Source: Capitulum mitella
Taxonomy: Eukaryota; Arthropoda; Thecostraca; Pollicipedomorpha; Pollicipedidae
Direction of reading: 5' to 3'
DNA length: 64,000 bases
Assembly (NCBI GenBank): GCA_030062745.1
Contig: CP099848.1
Location: 4,784,685-4,848,684 of the forward strand
Shown: positions 35,861 through 48,253 of the stretch, piece by piece
Numbering within the stretch: the first letter of the stretch is position 1
Layout: each line of letters begins with the position of its first letter
The notes under the pieces: generated by a model
Told to the model about the DNA's origin: nothing
What the model saw: only the letters and a program-made list of their open reading frames with translations
Database searches by the model: none
Translations under genes and position numbers: made by a program

Positions 35861-36438
35861 GCAGGGTTGTGAAACGGTTCGGACTTCGCGAGGACGCTGA
35901 AGTTATCTGATGTTGGCGTCGCCTTGCAGTTTCACATCGATGTCTGATCTAGTTCAGCTTTCTCCGATTCACACATTCAACCCTGCTGTCGTGATGCCCT
36001 GGCATTATGTTCCGAGTTGTCGTGAAACTTCTTTGGCACGCAGCTGTCAGCAATATTACTTTCGATTGACAGTCCTTTGGAGGATCGTGGATGGGTCAGA
36101 GGGCGACCATATTCAAACATGATATAGACCATGTGTGTCGTTTATTTACCTCGCTCATCGAAACACAGTTTGAAGATACCTTCGTCACGTCTGCTGTCGT
36201 AGCGCGACGCATGCTGTTGGCAATCAGTGGTACATCACGACAAAAATGAGGGATGAACGCGCAAAAAGGAGGAAACGCAAAGTTAAGATAAAAACGTCTA
36301 CATGCAGTATGCAAAGCTTACAGTGTTGCGACAGCGATTTAAGCTCCATAACTTCGACATTGTTCTGTGAAAATATGTTTCTTTCTGAACGTTTTGCACA
36401 AACATCCAAGGGACTTTTTAATATTCTACGGAGTGCAA
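35861..36438. other. AT-rich spacer
   Basis: Nothing recognised. Confidence 0.35.
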
Positions 36439-36446
36439 GCTGTCAC

Positions 36447-36717
36447 CAGTCGCGTAGACAGAGAGGGTCAGATGGGTTAATTAAAACCCCTCCTTTGGTC
36501 AAAGTTTTACAAAAATGGCTTTTTTGCGCATTATTTGTTTCAAAGGGATAAGATTAAAACTAACGCACGTTTGGTTTTTAAGGCTCCTGGTGAGCTATGT
36601 GAAAAGGTCGGTTTCCTCATGTTATCGATGTCAGCAGTGCAATGGTAAAGATACTATCAAACGTTCTCATTTTAGCCTTGACCCCTCCCCCTTGCGAAAA
36701 TCGTGGCTACGCCACCG
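36447..36717. mobile_element. hAT-type non-autonomous element with perfect 8-bp TSD
   Basis: The octamer GCTGTCAC flanks both sides (36439-36446 and 36718-36725). The left terminus CAGTCGCGTAGACA and the complemented right terminus CGGTGGCGTAGCCA form an imperfect inverted repeat of the hAT CAGTGGCGTAGCCA type. The 271-bp interior has no transposase. The TSD is intact while the termini have diverged slightly. Confidence 0.8.
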
Positions 36718-36725
36718 GCTGTCAC

Positions 36726-38150
36726 ATGCAGCACACTTTCAGTGCTGGCATATCAACAAGGGAACGGTCTATAGGACCGTCAACCATTTGACCGCCTGTT
36801 ATATGCCCCAACGCTCTCACAAAACGTTCACGTTTTCGACTGACTGTAAATAGCGATTACTCGCTACCAAATGTGCATACTTAGGGAACTTCCACATTGG
36901 ACGGCACGGCCTGACCAGCGTATTCGGCCCGCTCACGCAGCCTGTGGGCCGCCTAGCCTAATCGTTCTCTATGGAGATGAGGCAGGCATTTGCATTGGCT
37001 GAAACCGTGCGAGGTTTCCAAGCGCCGAGGCCACCGTGAAATGTGACGGACTGAAGGGGAATAATTTTGCGCTCATTCCAGGGCGATGGCCGGATCCTGC
37101 ACCATTCTGTCGCCGTGTTCGAGAGCTTGAGCAGTGTTGCCGGCTGCTTCTTGTTTGTGTTTCCAGGCGTTAGAAGGCTGCGGTATCACATTGTTATTTG
37201 CCATTTAATTTCACGGACGTTGATAGACGGCGCTCATTCTGGTTGTTGAGGAGAGGGATGGAGAATGAGAAAGAGAGAAGATGCGATATTTCAGAGGAAC
37301 AGCAGCGAGCGCGCGGGTGCGCAGAATTGCCAGTCTGGTCGCCAGCTGCCAGGTGGGAGGCCCGCCCGAGGGCGGCAGCCGCCGTCACCACGCTGTGCTG
37401 ACCACAAAGCCGGGCCGGGACTGTGCCAGGTCGATGACCGGCCGCGGGCTGTGTACGCGGCTCCGTCGTTGCTGCCACAGAACCGCATCAGGATCTCCTG
37501 TATACCCGCGATGTAGCTGGGGAAGGAAGCGACCTGTCGGATGTCTTTGTTGCTGTCTGGGGGTGAGCAGTCTTTGGTTTGGATCGGTATGAGGAACGGA
37601 GGTGGTTTTGGGTTTTCATAAGGTGGCAGGGACATAAACTTCTGTTTGGAGTATTTGGTGGTGTGTGTGCGCCGTTTGCACATCGACTTTTTTGCAGGCT
37701 TTTATCTTCGGGGTCGGTGCATTGCGAATATTGGCTCGGGGAATCTCTAACCCCATGACCCTCATTCGGCCTTTTGGAATGTGCCATTGCGCCTATGGAG
37801 AATCTGGAAAATTGCTTCAGGTACCATGGCCCTTTGTTTTTGTATGTTCCATACATCCGTCTGACATGATCTGAGATGCTTCGAACAGTGCGCAGAACAA
37901 AGCATGCATTACGAATACACTGTAATGCAACCGAAAGGTGACCATGAGGTTGTCCAATACTAGGCGCAGCAGACGGCAACGTGATTTCAGGGAATCTGGA
38001 AAGCTCTGGGAAATTGTGTCGTCAGAATTTTCCGAGATTCGACCATCTTGTTCGTCAACTTACAGGTGTGTGTATGTTAACGCCGTATGCAGCCCTGATG
38101 GTCACAAGGCGTTGTAAGGTCTCTCGTCGGGTGCCAAGGCTTTCGTGCTG
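36726..38150. other. Mixed spacer
   Basis: A small GC-rich patch lies at about 37290-37470. No gene, RNA or repeat recognised. Confidence 0.35.
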
Positions 38151-38159
38151 TGATTCACG

Positions 38160-38260
38160 CATTTCACGGGTGTCGAACCCCGAACCCTGACATCCCTGGG
38201 CAAAGTTTAAACCACGCTGACTCAACTCATTGCCGTTAGGTCAGTGGTCACGCTGTCCGG
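38160..38260 (-). mobile_element. tRNA-like (possible SINE) sequence
   Basis: On the minus strand, an A-box-like TGACCTAACGGCA (about 38243-38231) precedes a B-box-like GGTTCGGGGTTCGACACCC (about 38188-38170), separated by about 45 nt. The B-box match is good. No complete cloverleaf is evident, so a SINE head is likelier than a tRNA gene. Confidence 0.4.
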
Positions 38261-41230
38261 ACATTGTTATAAGAATGGGACGTTTGCCATTTTGATGTGT
38301 TTGGCGGCACCACAATCAGGCGAAACGATTTGTGCTCAATATTCTGCCCCGCAACAGCCACATCCAATACGCGGACTTTCCTACACTCCGCTGTCTCTGA
38401 GTGCATCCATTTCCGTCTGCGGGGCCACATCTCGCATTTTAGCAGCACTGGCGTGGCCCCACAGGCGCTCGATGCCGTTCGCGCCGCCTGGGGACCAGGG
38501 TTTCTCGGGAGACACCACCAGCACCGCATTTAGCGGTTGTCCCCGTGTCCAGTCTGGCGTGTGAATAGTGGCCTTATGGGCAGCTCCGATCTGAGACAGG
38601 GCGGCGGCAAAGGAGGGCATTTGGCACTGACAGCACAAGAGCGGAGTCCCACATCGCGAGCTGGAATTGGGTGTCGTCGGCGTTCCCAGTTTCCTCATCT
38701 GCTCGGCTTTATTTTGACAAGCTTTTATTTCGGTAAGGCAAGACAAGAGAATGCCTGACTGAGCGGCAGAAGACAATGCGGCACCATCCGTGTGTTCGTT
38801 AACTTCACGTGGCTCTGAACCTTTTGAAGCTTTCTGCAGGCTGAATTGATGATTTGCTCTGTTGCCGGCGTGTGCCATCAAGTATGTAATGGACCTACGT
38901 TGCAAGAACGTCCTTGGAAAGAGCTCGTATCTGTCCGTGATGCCTGCAACGGAGCTTTTTGTGGTTCACGTTATTGGCAGGTAATCCAAAAGAATCTCAC
39001 ACCCGAGAGCACCTTCGTGCAAGAGCTGGCAGCTACCGATAGCAGCCAGACATCAGTGTCTATTCTGGACCTGTGACGGCTCAGTCGTCGCGGCTTCTCA
39101 GGGTGCCGAGCAACGCCGTCAGGCCTGAGACCTATCGCTGCTGCGGCCGGCGTAACTGCAGATAGCGCCGGGTCCCCGGTGGATGTCCTGCACGTAGGGC
39201 GCGGTGATGTAATTCGCAGTGGCCGTGATCAATAGCCCAGCTGCTAGGCCGGAGCGTTGGTCAGCCCTGGGTTGAGCCGCCTCGGTGTGCTGGCACGTGC
39301 TGGTGGGTCGGCTGGCAGCTGGCTGGAAGGTCGGAGCACGACACGGCAGCGTCGCACGCTAGAAAACGCGCTGAATTTGCTTGCCAAGTCATCTGTGTCT
39401 CCACGCCATCATATGGATGGTGGTCTGAGTCGATGGAACAGTCTGGTCTCATCGGGCTATGGTTCCAGATGTTAAGGTAGGAAACGTATAGGAAAATGCA
39501 AAATTAGGCAAATTTGAAGAAACCCGCCGCATAATTTTTCGCTTTGCGCAAATATAAGTGCGTAGACGTTTATAAGTTTCCTGGACAAGAAAAAAAAACA
39601 TTGACAAAGCAAAAAATGCTTTACTCGTCCCTTGGCTCTCTTCGACACAGTCAGCCGACACCGCGAACTTTCTGATTTCCCAGAGACGACGCTTTTTCGT
39701 CCCGAGTGCAGCACCCGTGTTGTCTCATGGTCGTCGCCTGTGACCAGCTTACTCAATAGTATCGGCGTCTGCACGCCACCGCACGGGCGACAGAGAAACG
39801 CCGGCTCTAGTGAAAGTGCCAACGGGGATAAACAGCTTTGAAGTCGAGTGCCGCCCGATCCGACGTCAGTTGTTGACTCACAGCGCGCCGTCAGCTGGGG
39901 AACTACCGCCATTTGTCGCCCGGGCGCCAAGAATGCCGGTCCTTCCAGACGGCTGAAGCGGGCGACACAAAAGAGTTCCGTTTGCCAGCCCGGCGACCTG
40001 GCACCACGGGCGGTAATGGAATGCATCCAAGGGAGACTGTGTTTCGAAAGCTGAAGGCGGGCATTTCGTGGTGGATTATGGAGGCAGACGACCAGGAGCG
40101 TCTTAGAAAGGCTCAATATAACTGCGATGCACCTGTGTTCCTGCGTTCCGCCTACGCTCCACCGAAAGACTGGCTGGCTCCTATACGATGAGTACGGCGC
40201 ATTACTTGAGGCAACGTTAAATCTTACTGACGGCGTGAGGCGTGGGGTCCATAGAAATACGCTTCTCTTTTTGGACTACGGACATTGTTGACTACGAACA
40301 TTCTGAGGTCACAGGAGTCGCAACACAGGGTTCCTGTAGACTGGCCAACCCGCAAAGGTGGTATCAGCACATGTTTGTGTACCCTTGGCTGACCAGGCAG
40401 TCAGCACTCCTGTCCGATCGACTGGTTTATGGTATGTTTGATATGCATGCAAGTAGTCTTTCAACCAAATAAAACGTCCAGTAAAGTAGTCATGTGGTAT
40501 TGATTCAGAAGTTAAATGGAAAGAGACTTAATCGGCAGCAAAAACGACTGGCCGAAATAAGTACCAACGTATCCTGATTTTCGTAACAGTGACAGAAATG
40601 TTTGCATCTCTTCGCACCATGACACCATGTGCGGCGTGTACTGCCAGTACATGCAACAAACGGGTACTTCATCGCTAGTAATTTCAAACAGATGTGTAGT
40701 TCGCTTGTGAGATGTATAGTTGTCTTGTGAGTTATAGCTGTGCGAGTTTTAAAAGGCCTGACGCAACAAAACTTTTCTGGCGCATCAACGTCTATTAACA
40801 TGTTGTTTAGTTACGTCCGATTAAGATGTTGCACATAAACCCAGGGGTGTCGTTTTTTCTGAAGTGATCAAAAGTAGTAAATGGAACGGGTCAGAAGCTC
40901 GTGCACAGTTTCTGTTCCCACATTGTTGCACCTGAGCTCTGATGGACGTGCTCCGGGCGGCTGGAGGCAGTTACGACGAGGGGCGCAGAACCTCTCGTGC
41001 CGTATTCCGTTTTGGTCGCGAGCCATGGCCGCCCGCGCAGACGGCATGTGGTTAACCCCTGACCCCGCTCTAGTCTGACCCAGATCGGTGCCTCTTTCAG
41101 ACGGCGGCGGCGCGCGGCGCCACCTGGCGGAACATCGCGGGACCGGCCGCCAGTTGCCCAAGGTAAGCAGCGACATCTGACTTTACCGATTGGCGCGCCA
41201 CTGCGCGGCAGTCGGTGGTACTACGGGTTG
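38261..41230. other. Mixed spacer with unassigned open frames
   Basis: Minus-strand frames at 38381-38905 (174 residues) and 39472-40116 (214 residues) show no recognisable domain or splice structure. GC-rich patches at about 39080-39360 and 40930-41220 have no supported exon. Coding cannot be ruled out, but nothing positive supports it. Confidence 0.35.
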
Positions 41231-44200
41231 ATGTACCTCCTGTATGGCTGTTGCTACGACCGCTTGTCTGGACGTAGCGCTAGGGTAGCACGAGCTTCAT
41301 GTTGTGTAGCAGACATTGATTTTGTGTTTCAGAAGTTGGCCCACCCAATGATACAGTACTCCCAGCCAATAAAGACGACACGCTTTGGTTTGGTTAGGGG
41401 AATCCCAATGTTAATTATACCAAAGGAACCACAGTGCTCACTTATGGACAGAAAAGCTCTGCTTCTTTTGAAAAGAAACAAACTACTGAGCCCGAATCTA
41501 AATCGGTGGGCGCCAGGAGCATGGGCAGTCTGTTGCCATGTCCCACCGATTCAAGCATGACAGAATAATTCAGCAAGATGTTGGCGACTTGTAGGGAGTG
41601 CTGACGTTGTTTACTCATGAACGTCATTTTGGGCCTAAGAAATTATGGTATAAATTAAAATAAGAAGCAACCATGGAAAAAGAGAACATCATCAGAAGCG
41701 TCTCAAATGTCACTTTGCTCCACCACGCAGATGAATGTTTAAGTGCATATGCATTATTCTTGGACTGCATGTCCTTCTGAATATGTATTCGATGTGTCCT
41801 TGCTGGCTGACGGGCAAAGGCAAGAGCGAGTTTTTACTTCGTTGGAACGCAATCAATGGCCTGTTTCACGTTTAGAATGTCAAATAACTACAAGCAGCAT
41901 CATTCATTGGTGCATACTTTCTGTCTGGTGAGCCTTGTCCAGTTTTTGTTGCCCTTATTACAACCCTAACCCTCGCCGGACAATCAGGGTGGATTCCACG
42001 CCCCACCCGCAGTGTTTCGGGGACAACGGCAATGCGGTGCACAACAGCGGTGTGAACTTTGGTATAGCTGACGATGTATTCATTGCGCATGTTTTGAAAA
42101 AGTGACCCCAGGTCGCCTCAGGTCACCGAGCTATGACATCGTTACTGAGTACTTACAGAACGATTTTTAAGCCAAAGAGCATTTTTTTATTGTTTTTAGG
42201 GCAATAGGTGTGCGTAAATGGAAGACGACTGGTACAAAATCCGTCCAGAATGGTAGTCTTCATGCGAACAGGTCACATTCACTAGGTTAATGGCCTCTTT
42301 AAGGCCAAAAGAGATCAATGGCCTAAGATGACTTTTTTGACCATATTGTTTATGTTTCATATATCATAGCTCCTGTACTAATTTTTGACACTGAATGTCG
42401 TAAAATAAATGATTTTACGCCCATTTGGCCCCGAAATGTATTGTTTTAACTCTGTAGAATCGACTTACTGTTTGCAAGCATAAAGTTTGACCTGATCTGG
42501 GACGTCATTGGTTAATTTGGCGAGGTCGGACTGGGTACCGTTGGATTTCTTAGGCAACCAGCTATGGACTGCTTTTTGTCCCGTGGCGCTAGCTCAGTTA
42601 GGGGTCAAATAGCGAGGAACTGCCTACCACTACCACCCACGCCCCCGTCTTCGTCGGTGCGAATGAAAATCCCTCCCACCTGACGAGTGTTAAGCTACTA
42701 TCTAAAATTTCGTTCGGAAAGCGGGCAGGGCGGGACCCATGTTTACAGTTCGCGAAAAAACATGAAGTTTTTTGCAGAGGCATTTTCTATCCTGTATCGC
42801 ATTTTTAAGCCAGCATTGACCGGCATTCGGTGTGGTTCAATCACGAATTTCTTTGCAACCATAGCGGAGAATATGAAATTCCACCATAACGGTACAAGAC
42901 CAAAGAGGTGTGTGGGCAAGGCATAATTCTCCAGACATTTTCATAAAAATCTAGATGAGCATTCCTGCGTAGCAGAAAAGGTATGTGATCTTCTGAATTG
43001 GTTCCAATGCCTGCTTTTGAAAAATCATTTTACCCTTGACACAATCCCCAGTGTGTCTGAATCGCATAAAAAAGCATACAAGCAACGCTTGAATCGTCTA
43101 TATTTTGCGATCCGTATGGCGTGTTATCGACTGGTCCAAACTTCAGCTGATTTGATGCGCTCCGATGCCATTTACTGTCGCTGAAATGCCTGTCGCGATG
43201 ACCAAATCAAGTTTCCAAGGGAAATACAATTGCTTTAAATGCTCCCGAAGATTGCTCCCGAAGCCCTGTTGAATAAGAACAAATGGTCCTGATGTAGTCC
43301 GATTGGTTCCTCCGCCCGCTGGGATGCACTTCTGGTGCCCCATTAATCTTTTTCGGCTAAGGTTGTTATCGATGTTCATGTTTCTATCCCATAAGTGTGA
43401 TTGCGGGCTTTCTCCCCCTCTTCGCCGCCCAATATTACCGGCACCTTTTATCACCGAGAGATTGTGACGATATAAACGAGATTCTTTCAGGAGTTTCTGT
43501 TCATGTATATTATTTCACATATTATGTTTGTGACGTGTATGAGTTGAAAATATTGTATATCGTATTATTTTGCCTTGTGTTGCAATAGTTGTTTACCAGT
43601 TAGTGGCCTCGTGGTCACCCGACGAGCAAGCCCGGCTCCGGTGCTGTTTGTATCATTATTTTCCCTTTACGCATATCGCAATGTAAAATATACTTATTTA
43701 CCTGTTCAATATTTTACATCCCAAGAATTGCAGATTTAAACGTAGTGCACTCCCATGATACTGTTCGCTGCCATTTCTGGACGGCTCAAAAATACAAGAG
43801 GAAAAATAGGCTTAAGAGCGGAATGAAAGCTTGGAAATTGACCCATGCCGAATATACAAACGCATTCAAGTTGATGAATTGGGCGATCTTCTAATAACAA
43901 TTTCATGATTGGTGCCTAGTGACTGCGAAGCTTTCACCCTGCAAAAAACGTTGTGGGCGGGCTAAGCCGCTTAAGTTGATTTTTCCCCTCCAGTTGAAGT
44001 AAGATTACTTGGCCTTCGGCGTCGCTCGTGATGAATTTTCGTAAGAGCTTATGGCACGAATTTCAGTTTCTTAAATAAAATGCAACCGAAGCTGACGTAA
44101 CGTTTGACATAACTATCAGAATTTCACACTGGATTGTCATTGGCGAAAACACGGATTTTCAAGAAAATCTGTTCCGAAGGTCTCAGTGCTCGTCATGCCT

Positions 44201-44270
44201 ACTTTATTGGAAACATGGTCCCATTGCTCTCACCAGCAGAGATCTAGGCTTCCAGTGCTGACCGTTGTGC
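41231..44270. other. AT-rich spacer
   Basis: A 10-bp inverted repeat (AATCGGTGGG at 41501-41510, complement at 41542-41551) could form a hairpin. Near 42590-42601 TAGCTCAGTTAG matches a tRNA A box, but no B box follows. Near 43606 a GTGGCCTCGTGGTCA string is A-box-like only. No gene recognised. Confidence 0.35.
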
Positions 44271-44281
44271 ATGTTGCGTAT

Positions 44282-44311
44282 GGGGCCGGGAGGGGGGGAG
44301 AGGGGCGAGGG
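44282..44311 (+). other. G-quadruplex-type motif
   Basis: Five G-runs of three or more (44282-44285, 44288-44290, 44292-44298, 44302-44305, 44309-44311) separated by loops of 1-3 bases meet the usual G4 pattern. They sit at the start of a CpG-rich patch. Confidence 0.6.
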
Positions 44312-44650
44312 CGCCGGCCAGCTCGATCGCGAGCATCGGGCGGTCCGCTCCGCCGCTACGTCAGTGCCGACGCCGCAGCGTGGCCGACGAGACCGACGAG
44401 CGCGGCAGCCGCGCGTCGCCGGCCGACGCGGCGGCCAGTCCAGTCCCGCCGGCCGACACCCGCCGGTGGCGCGACGCCCGTGTCACGACACTCGCCGGTG
44501 TCGGAGTCAGACCGCGGACCGAGAGTGGACACCGGCCGAGATCGGTCGCGGAGACCGGCCCAGCACGAGTGAAAGGTGATCTTCGAGTCCGGGAGCTGTT
44601 CGTTTTTAACCCGTTTTTCGCCGGCGGAGCGGTTGGGCGGAGGTGACGAG
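44312..44650. other. CpG-rich patch
   Basis: Short GC-rich island with low-complexity frames. No supported exon. Confidence 0.35.
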
Positions 44651-46780
44651 AGGGACCGAAATGAGATCGGAAAAGAGCGGAAGACAACCAGAGAAGGTTC
44701 TGCGGGAAGACCGATGTGTAGTTGACGATCATGTTGTGGATAGCAAGGAGTGAACTGCTACAGGAAGTTTTCGGCATTGAGTAGCACCGTGATTTGTTGG
44801 AACTTGTCGCTTGGAAATGTGTGACGATTGGCGTGGACTAGCCTTTTGTGGAGATTATCAGTGCAGATATCTATTTTAAACCCAAAGGAACTTGCAACGG
44901 ATAGCTGTTCTCGTGGCTTGCTGGGCCTGGCACACACCCTGGAAGCATCTTGCGTGCCACGAAAGACGTCTCCGATGCAGTTAAATAGGGCTCAGTCGTC
45001 TTAAAGCAGCGTTTAATCCCGGTAAGTCGATTAGAGGTTGTCGGCTGAGGGCCGATTACTGATGTCGGGGTCGCGGGATTCATGAGCCGTGGTCGTTAAT
45101 CCGAAGGTCGGCACGAGGCTGTTAACCCGCACGCGTACCATTTTGGCCAGTCTTCAGCAAGGACATACTGAACCCGAGGACAATTTCGGAATGCGATGTC
45201 TCCTGGAATTTCCGAGATTCTGACCAGTCATGTCCAGAATTCAGACGAGGTTTGCTTAGGGATGCCACAGTGTGATTCCTGGACCTCAATATACTCAAAT
45301 TATTCCGGTCATAATGATATAATCAGAAGCCATTTTTATGATACATAATCGGACGAACCTTACAAGCGATTGCAACCAGTGCCGTTCCGAAACAAATTTG
45401 AATGTCATACGGCTTTGAAATGCAGAATGGGACATGTCAGCAGCTGCCATGACAGCTGCTGAAATCCGTGGACCAGCCTAAATCTTGATAAGTGGTAACC
45501 TGGTGGCATCATGTCCCAATGCGAAATAATAATCACCCACTGTAAATTGACTCTTACTTGAAATCTGAAGCCTCTTTTTAACGTCGTTAGGCAACAGATA
45601 CTTGTTGAGGGACAAAGGACGAGGTGCACGAATTTCTGCAGCGTAGGACCGTGCGAGTGAGGCGCACTCTTACTTCACAGTTTTCTGGCCGTTTGGGTGG
45701 TCTTGAAACCTCCCGACTCATGCCAGATTTTCGTTCGACGCCGCTAGTCTATCAGGGGCCTGGTTTTGTTCCGCGCGGCCCCACCACACACACACACACA
45801 CACGCAGTCACCCGCGAAATGTCGCCTGCGGTGCCCTCGCGTGTGGTGCCGTGGCCCAGGTGGGTCCTAAAATATGTTTTGTGATGGACGAGTAGTACCA
45901 ATTTTCCGTGTGAGTCAGCTGTCCTCGGCCCGCTAGCAACTGCAGACTGCTATCTGGGGTGTGTTAAAAAAAACAGCTGGTGCGGTAGGGAATGATTGCT
46001 GTTTCCTGTTACTGGAAATTGAGTATTACGCATGTATTTATACGTCTCTTGCCACAAAAATGCGAGAAATCCATTGAAGTATTAATAACCAGTATGTCTC
46101 CTATGTGCTCTATGAATTTTTGTCCTTGAGTACAAAGTGTAGCAGACCATGGATGCGCTTATAAAAGAATAATGTAAATAACTGCTGGAACACTTTTGTG
46201 CTAATCGCGACCAGGGTCCTGCCATCAATATGAGGTTTTGTCTCATGCTAGATTTAAGTTCTTGTATTAAACAAGAAAAAAAGTTACGAATATTTTGTAT
46301 AACAGCCGTTACAAGGGGCTGTGGACGTTATCGACTGATTCAAAACACGACAATGAAACCAATGTTTCCATCTCTCATATCCTTCATTTCATATGTGTGG
46401 TCTGACTTACGTGCAGCTTTATCAACTTGAATCGACTCAGACGGCCTTTCTTTTAAGCCGTGGGCTTGGACGAACGGACTGTCTGAGAACGGACGGACAA
46501 GAGTAAATGTCTTCATTTCCCTCGAAATCATCTGTTTTTTCAAAAGCGATGACCTAAAAAATATGAGATTTCCATTAATATGCCATAGGGGTTCAGTTCA
46601 CAAGCCTGTAAACGACACTTGGTATCGTCGCAGGGACATTGGGTTGGAGGGCAATGGAACATGAGTGCACCGTGGAAATTTCAATCGACATAACGGCAAT
46701 TTTACCTGAGGTTCACAGATTTGTTAAGCGCCGCAGACTGGCCATTTCCCAGTCTTTCCAATTATTTTCAATGATGCCCT
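44651..46780. other. AT-rich spacer
   Basis: Contains a 9-bp inverted repeat CAGCAGCTG / CAGCTGCTG at about 45439-45462 and the CA microsatellite listed separately. No gene recognised. Confidence 0.35.
45784..45803. repeat. (CA)10 microsatellite
   Basis: Uninterrupted CA dinucleotides. Confidence 0.95.
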
Positions 46781-46782
46781 AT

Positions 46783-46892
46783 AGACATATATTAGTAAAC
46801 CTTTTGGATATCATAACTCATTTCCAGAGCCAGAATGTCACATCAGGTACAGACAAGCATGCACTGGAAAATAGAACGCCACACGATACACA
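46783..46892 (+). mobile_element. Dispersed repeat 3, copy 1
   Basis: Similar to the reverse complement of 48139-48253 over about 110 bp. Shared blocks are AGACAT.TATTAG, GGAT.TCAT, AA.GTCACATCA, CATGC.CTGGAA and ACGATA. Frames of the two copies share NVTS.T..HALE-type peptides, so this may be an eroded coding part of an unidentified transposon, or simply a conserved non-coding repeat. Confidence 0.55.
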
Positions 46893-47033
46893 CGTGATTA
46901 ATGAGGAGTTGAAACCTTCGGTATAAAGGATGAACAGGAATTGCAGCTAAGCAAACAGTTTTAAAACGATCGCATTATTTATGCTGCCTGGGTTAATGCC
47001 CCTAATGAACATGGCCTCAAAGTTCTCCAAACC

Positions 47034-47245
47034 TCTGGTTTCTGTACAATGTTTTACAACAGAGGTGTTGTCCACGAGATCCTGTCGCCGAAGGGTTCAG
47101 TGTCAACAGCAACCCTAACGCGCCATGTCACTACGCATCATCGGGAACGGGCACGAAAATTTCTCACCGAAAGCTCATCACTCAACGGTTCGGCGACAGG
47201 ATCTCGTGGACACCACCTCTGTTTTAAAACACTACAGAAACCAGA
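47034..47245. mobile_element. Foldback element with about 62-bp inverted arms
   Basis: The left arm (47034-47096) and right arm (47184-47245) are near-perfect reverse complements. They include TCTGGTTTCTGTA, AACAGAGGTG and TGTCCACGAGATCCTGTCGCC. The spacer is about 87 bp. Differences are a few substitutions. No target duplication was identified beyond 1-2 bp. Transcription in either direction would give a long hairpin that Dicer could process, but no transcription signal is visible. Confidence 0.8.
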
Positions 47246-48138
47246 AGACGAATGATTTTTCGGATCATTTCCCTCGGGGATTTAAAACCCAAATCTAAAT
47301 CACTAAAAAAAAATCATGTGATCTCTCAAAAACCTTTTGCTTTGCTGCATTTCCTGTTCGTCCTTCACACAGAAAATTTCAACTCTTCACTCTTGACGTA
47401 TGTTTATCGCATGATATCCGATTTTCCTGCATGTTTAATACAGTAAACGTTCGCAATTATGCGATCCAAGAAGATTTCACAGATGTTTTCTGTGATCGGT
47501 TTCTTGTGTGTCTTAACTTGCATGGGATCTTGCACTTCTAGATTTCCGTTTCAGTTGTAAAAACAATGATTTTTTTGTAAATAAAAAGATCCCATTAGCG
47601 AATCAACCTCAAATCGTCCGGGAGAAATTGTTCTCCTGAGCTGAAGACAGTATAAGAATTGCAAGCCTGTACAACACATGCATGCATATCTTAACGCATC
47701 CATATTTCATGCTTCCAAGTCGCCGTGGCCAATACAACAGATAATGATGTTAATTGTTAACATGTGATGAAAATCACTCACAGTGTTATCCATCCTTTTC
47801 AGCTGGGTTTCACCTTTTTCTCCGGCTTGTTAAGTCATTTTTTCTTGCCGCCTGTTTTAAGTTGTCTACGCATTTTTCATGATTTTTCAACATAATCAAT
47901 GTAGTTCGAATCCTATATCGGAAAATCCACCTAGTTGAAATTTGGCATACATGAAGCCATTATACCTATGATAAATGTCAACTTCATGAACTCAAAAAAA
48001 CATAGAAAAAATATTTTCCAAAAATCTGCCATGAACGGAAAATTCCGATCTCTACATTTCATAAAAAAATCTTGCACGCGGCTTCGTCTTGTGTAATATT
48101 ATTGTTTTGTGAAACGCCTGGATGATGGCATTCCGTTT
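47246..48138. other. AT-rich spacer
   Basis: Nothing recognised between the foldback element and the second copy of dispersed repeat 3. Confidence 0.35.
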
Positions 48139-48253
48139 GCGCTTTATCGTCCAGCGATGTATATTCCAGCGCATGATTGATTGTGCTTGATGTGACGTTG
48201 TGCAGCTGACGATGGATGATGACATCCGAGAAGTTAAATGCTAATACATGTCT
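48139..48253 (-). mobile_element. Dispersed repeat 3, copy 2 (inverted)
   Basis: Minus-strand counterpart of 46783-46892, about 1.25 kb away in inverted orientation. Similarity does not extend clearly beyond these limits on either side, so the pair may be two independent insertions rather than the ends of one element. Confidence 0.55.

Noticed and set aside
38381..38905. 174-codon minus-strand frame considered as a transposase
   Set aside because: I looked for KDZ-type and other transposase motifs and found none.
42590..42680. tRNA gene candidate (TAGCTCAGTTAG A-box match)
   Set aside because: No B box at the right spacing and no acceptor or anticodon stems.
43600..43660. tRNA/SINE candidate (GTGGCCTCGTGGTCA)
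   Set aside because: An A-box-like string only, with no B-box partner.
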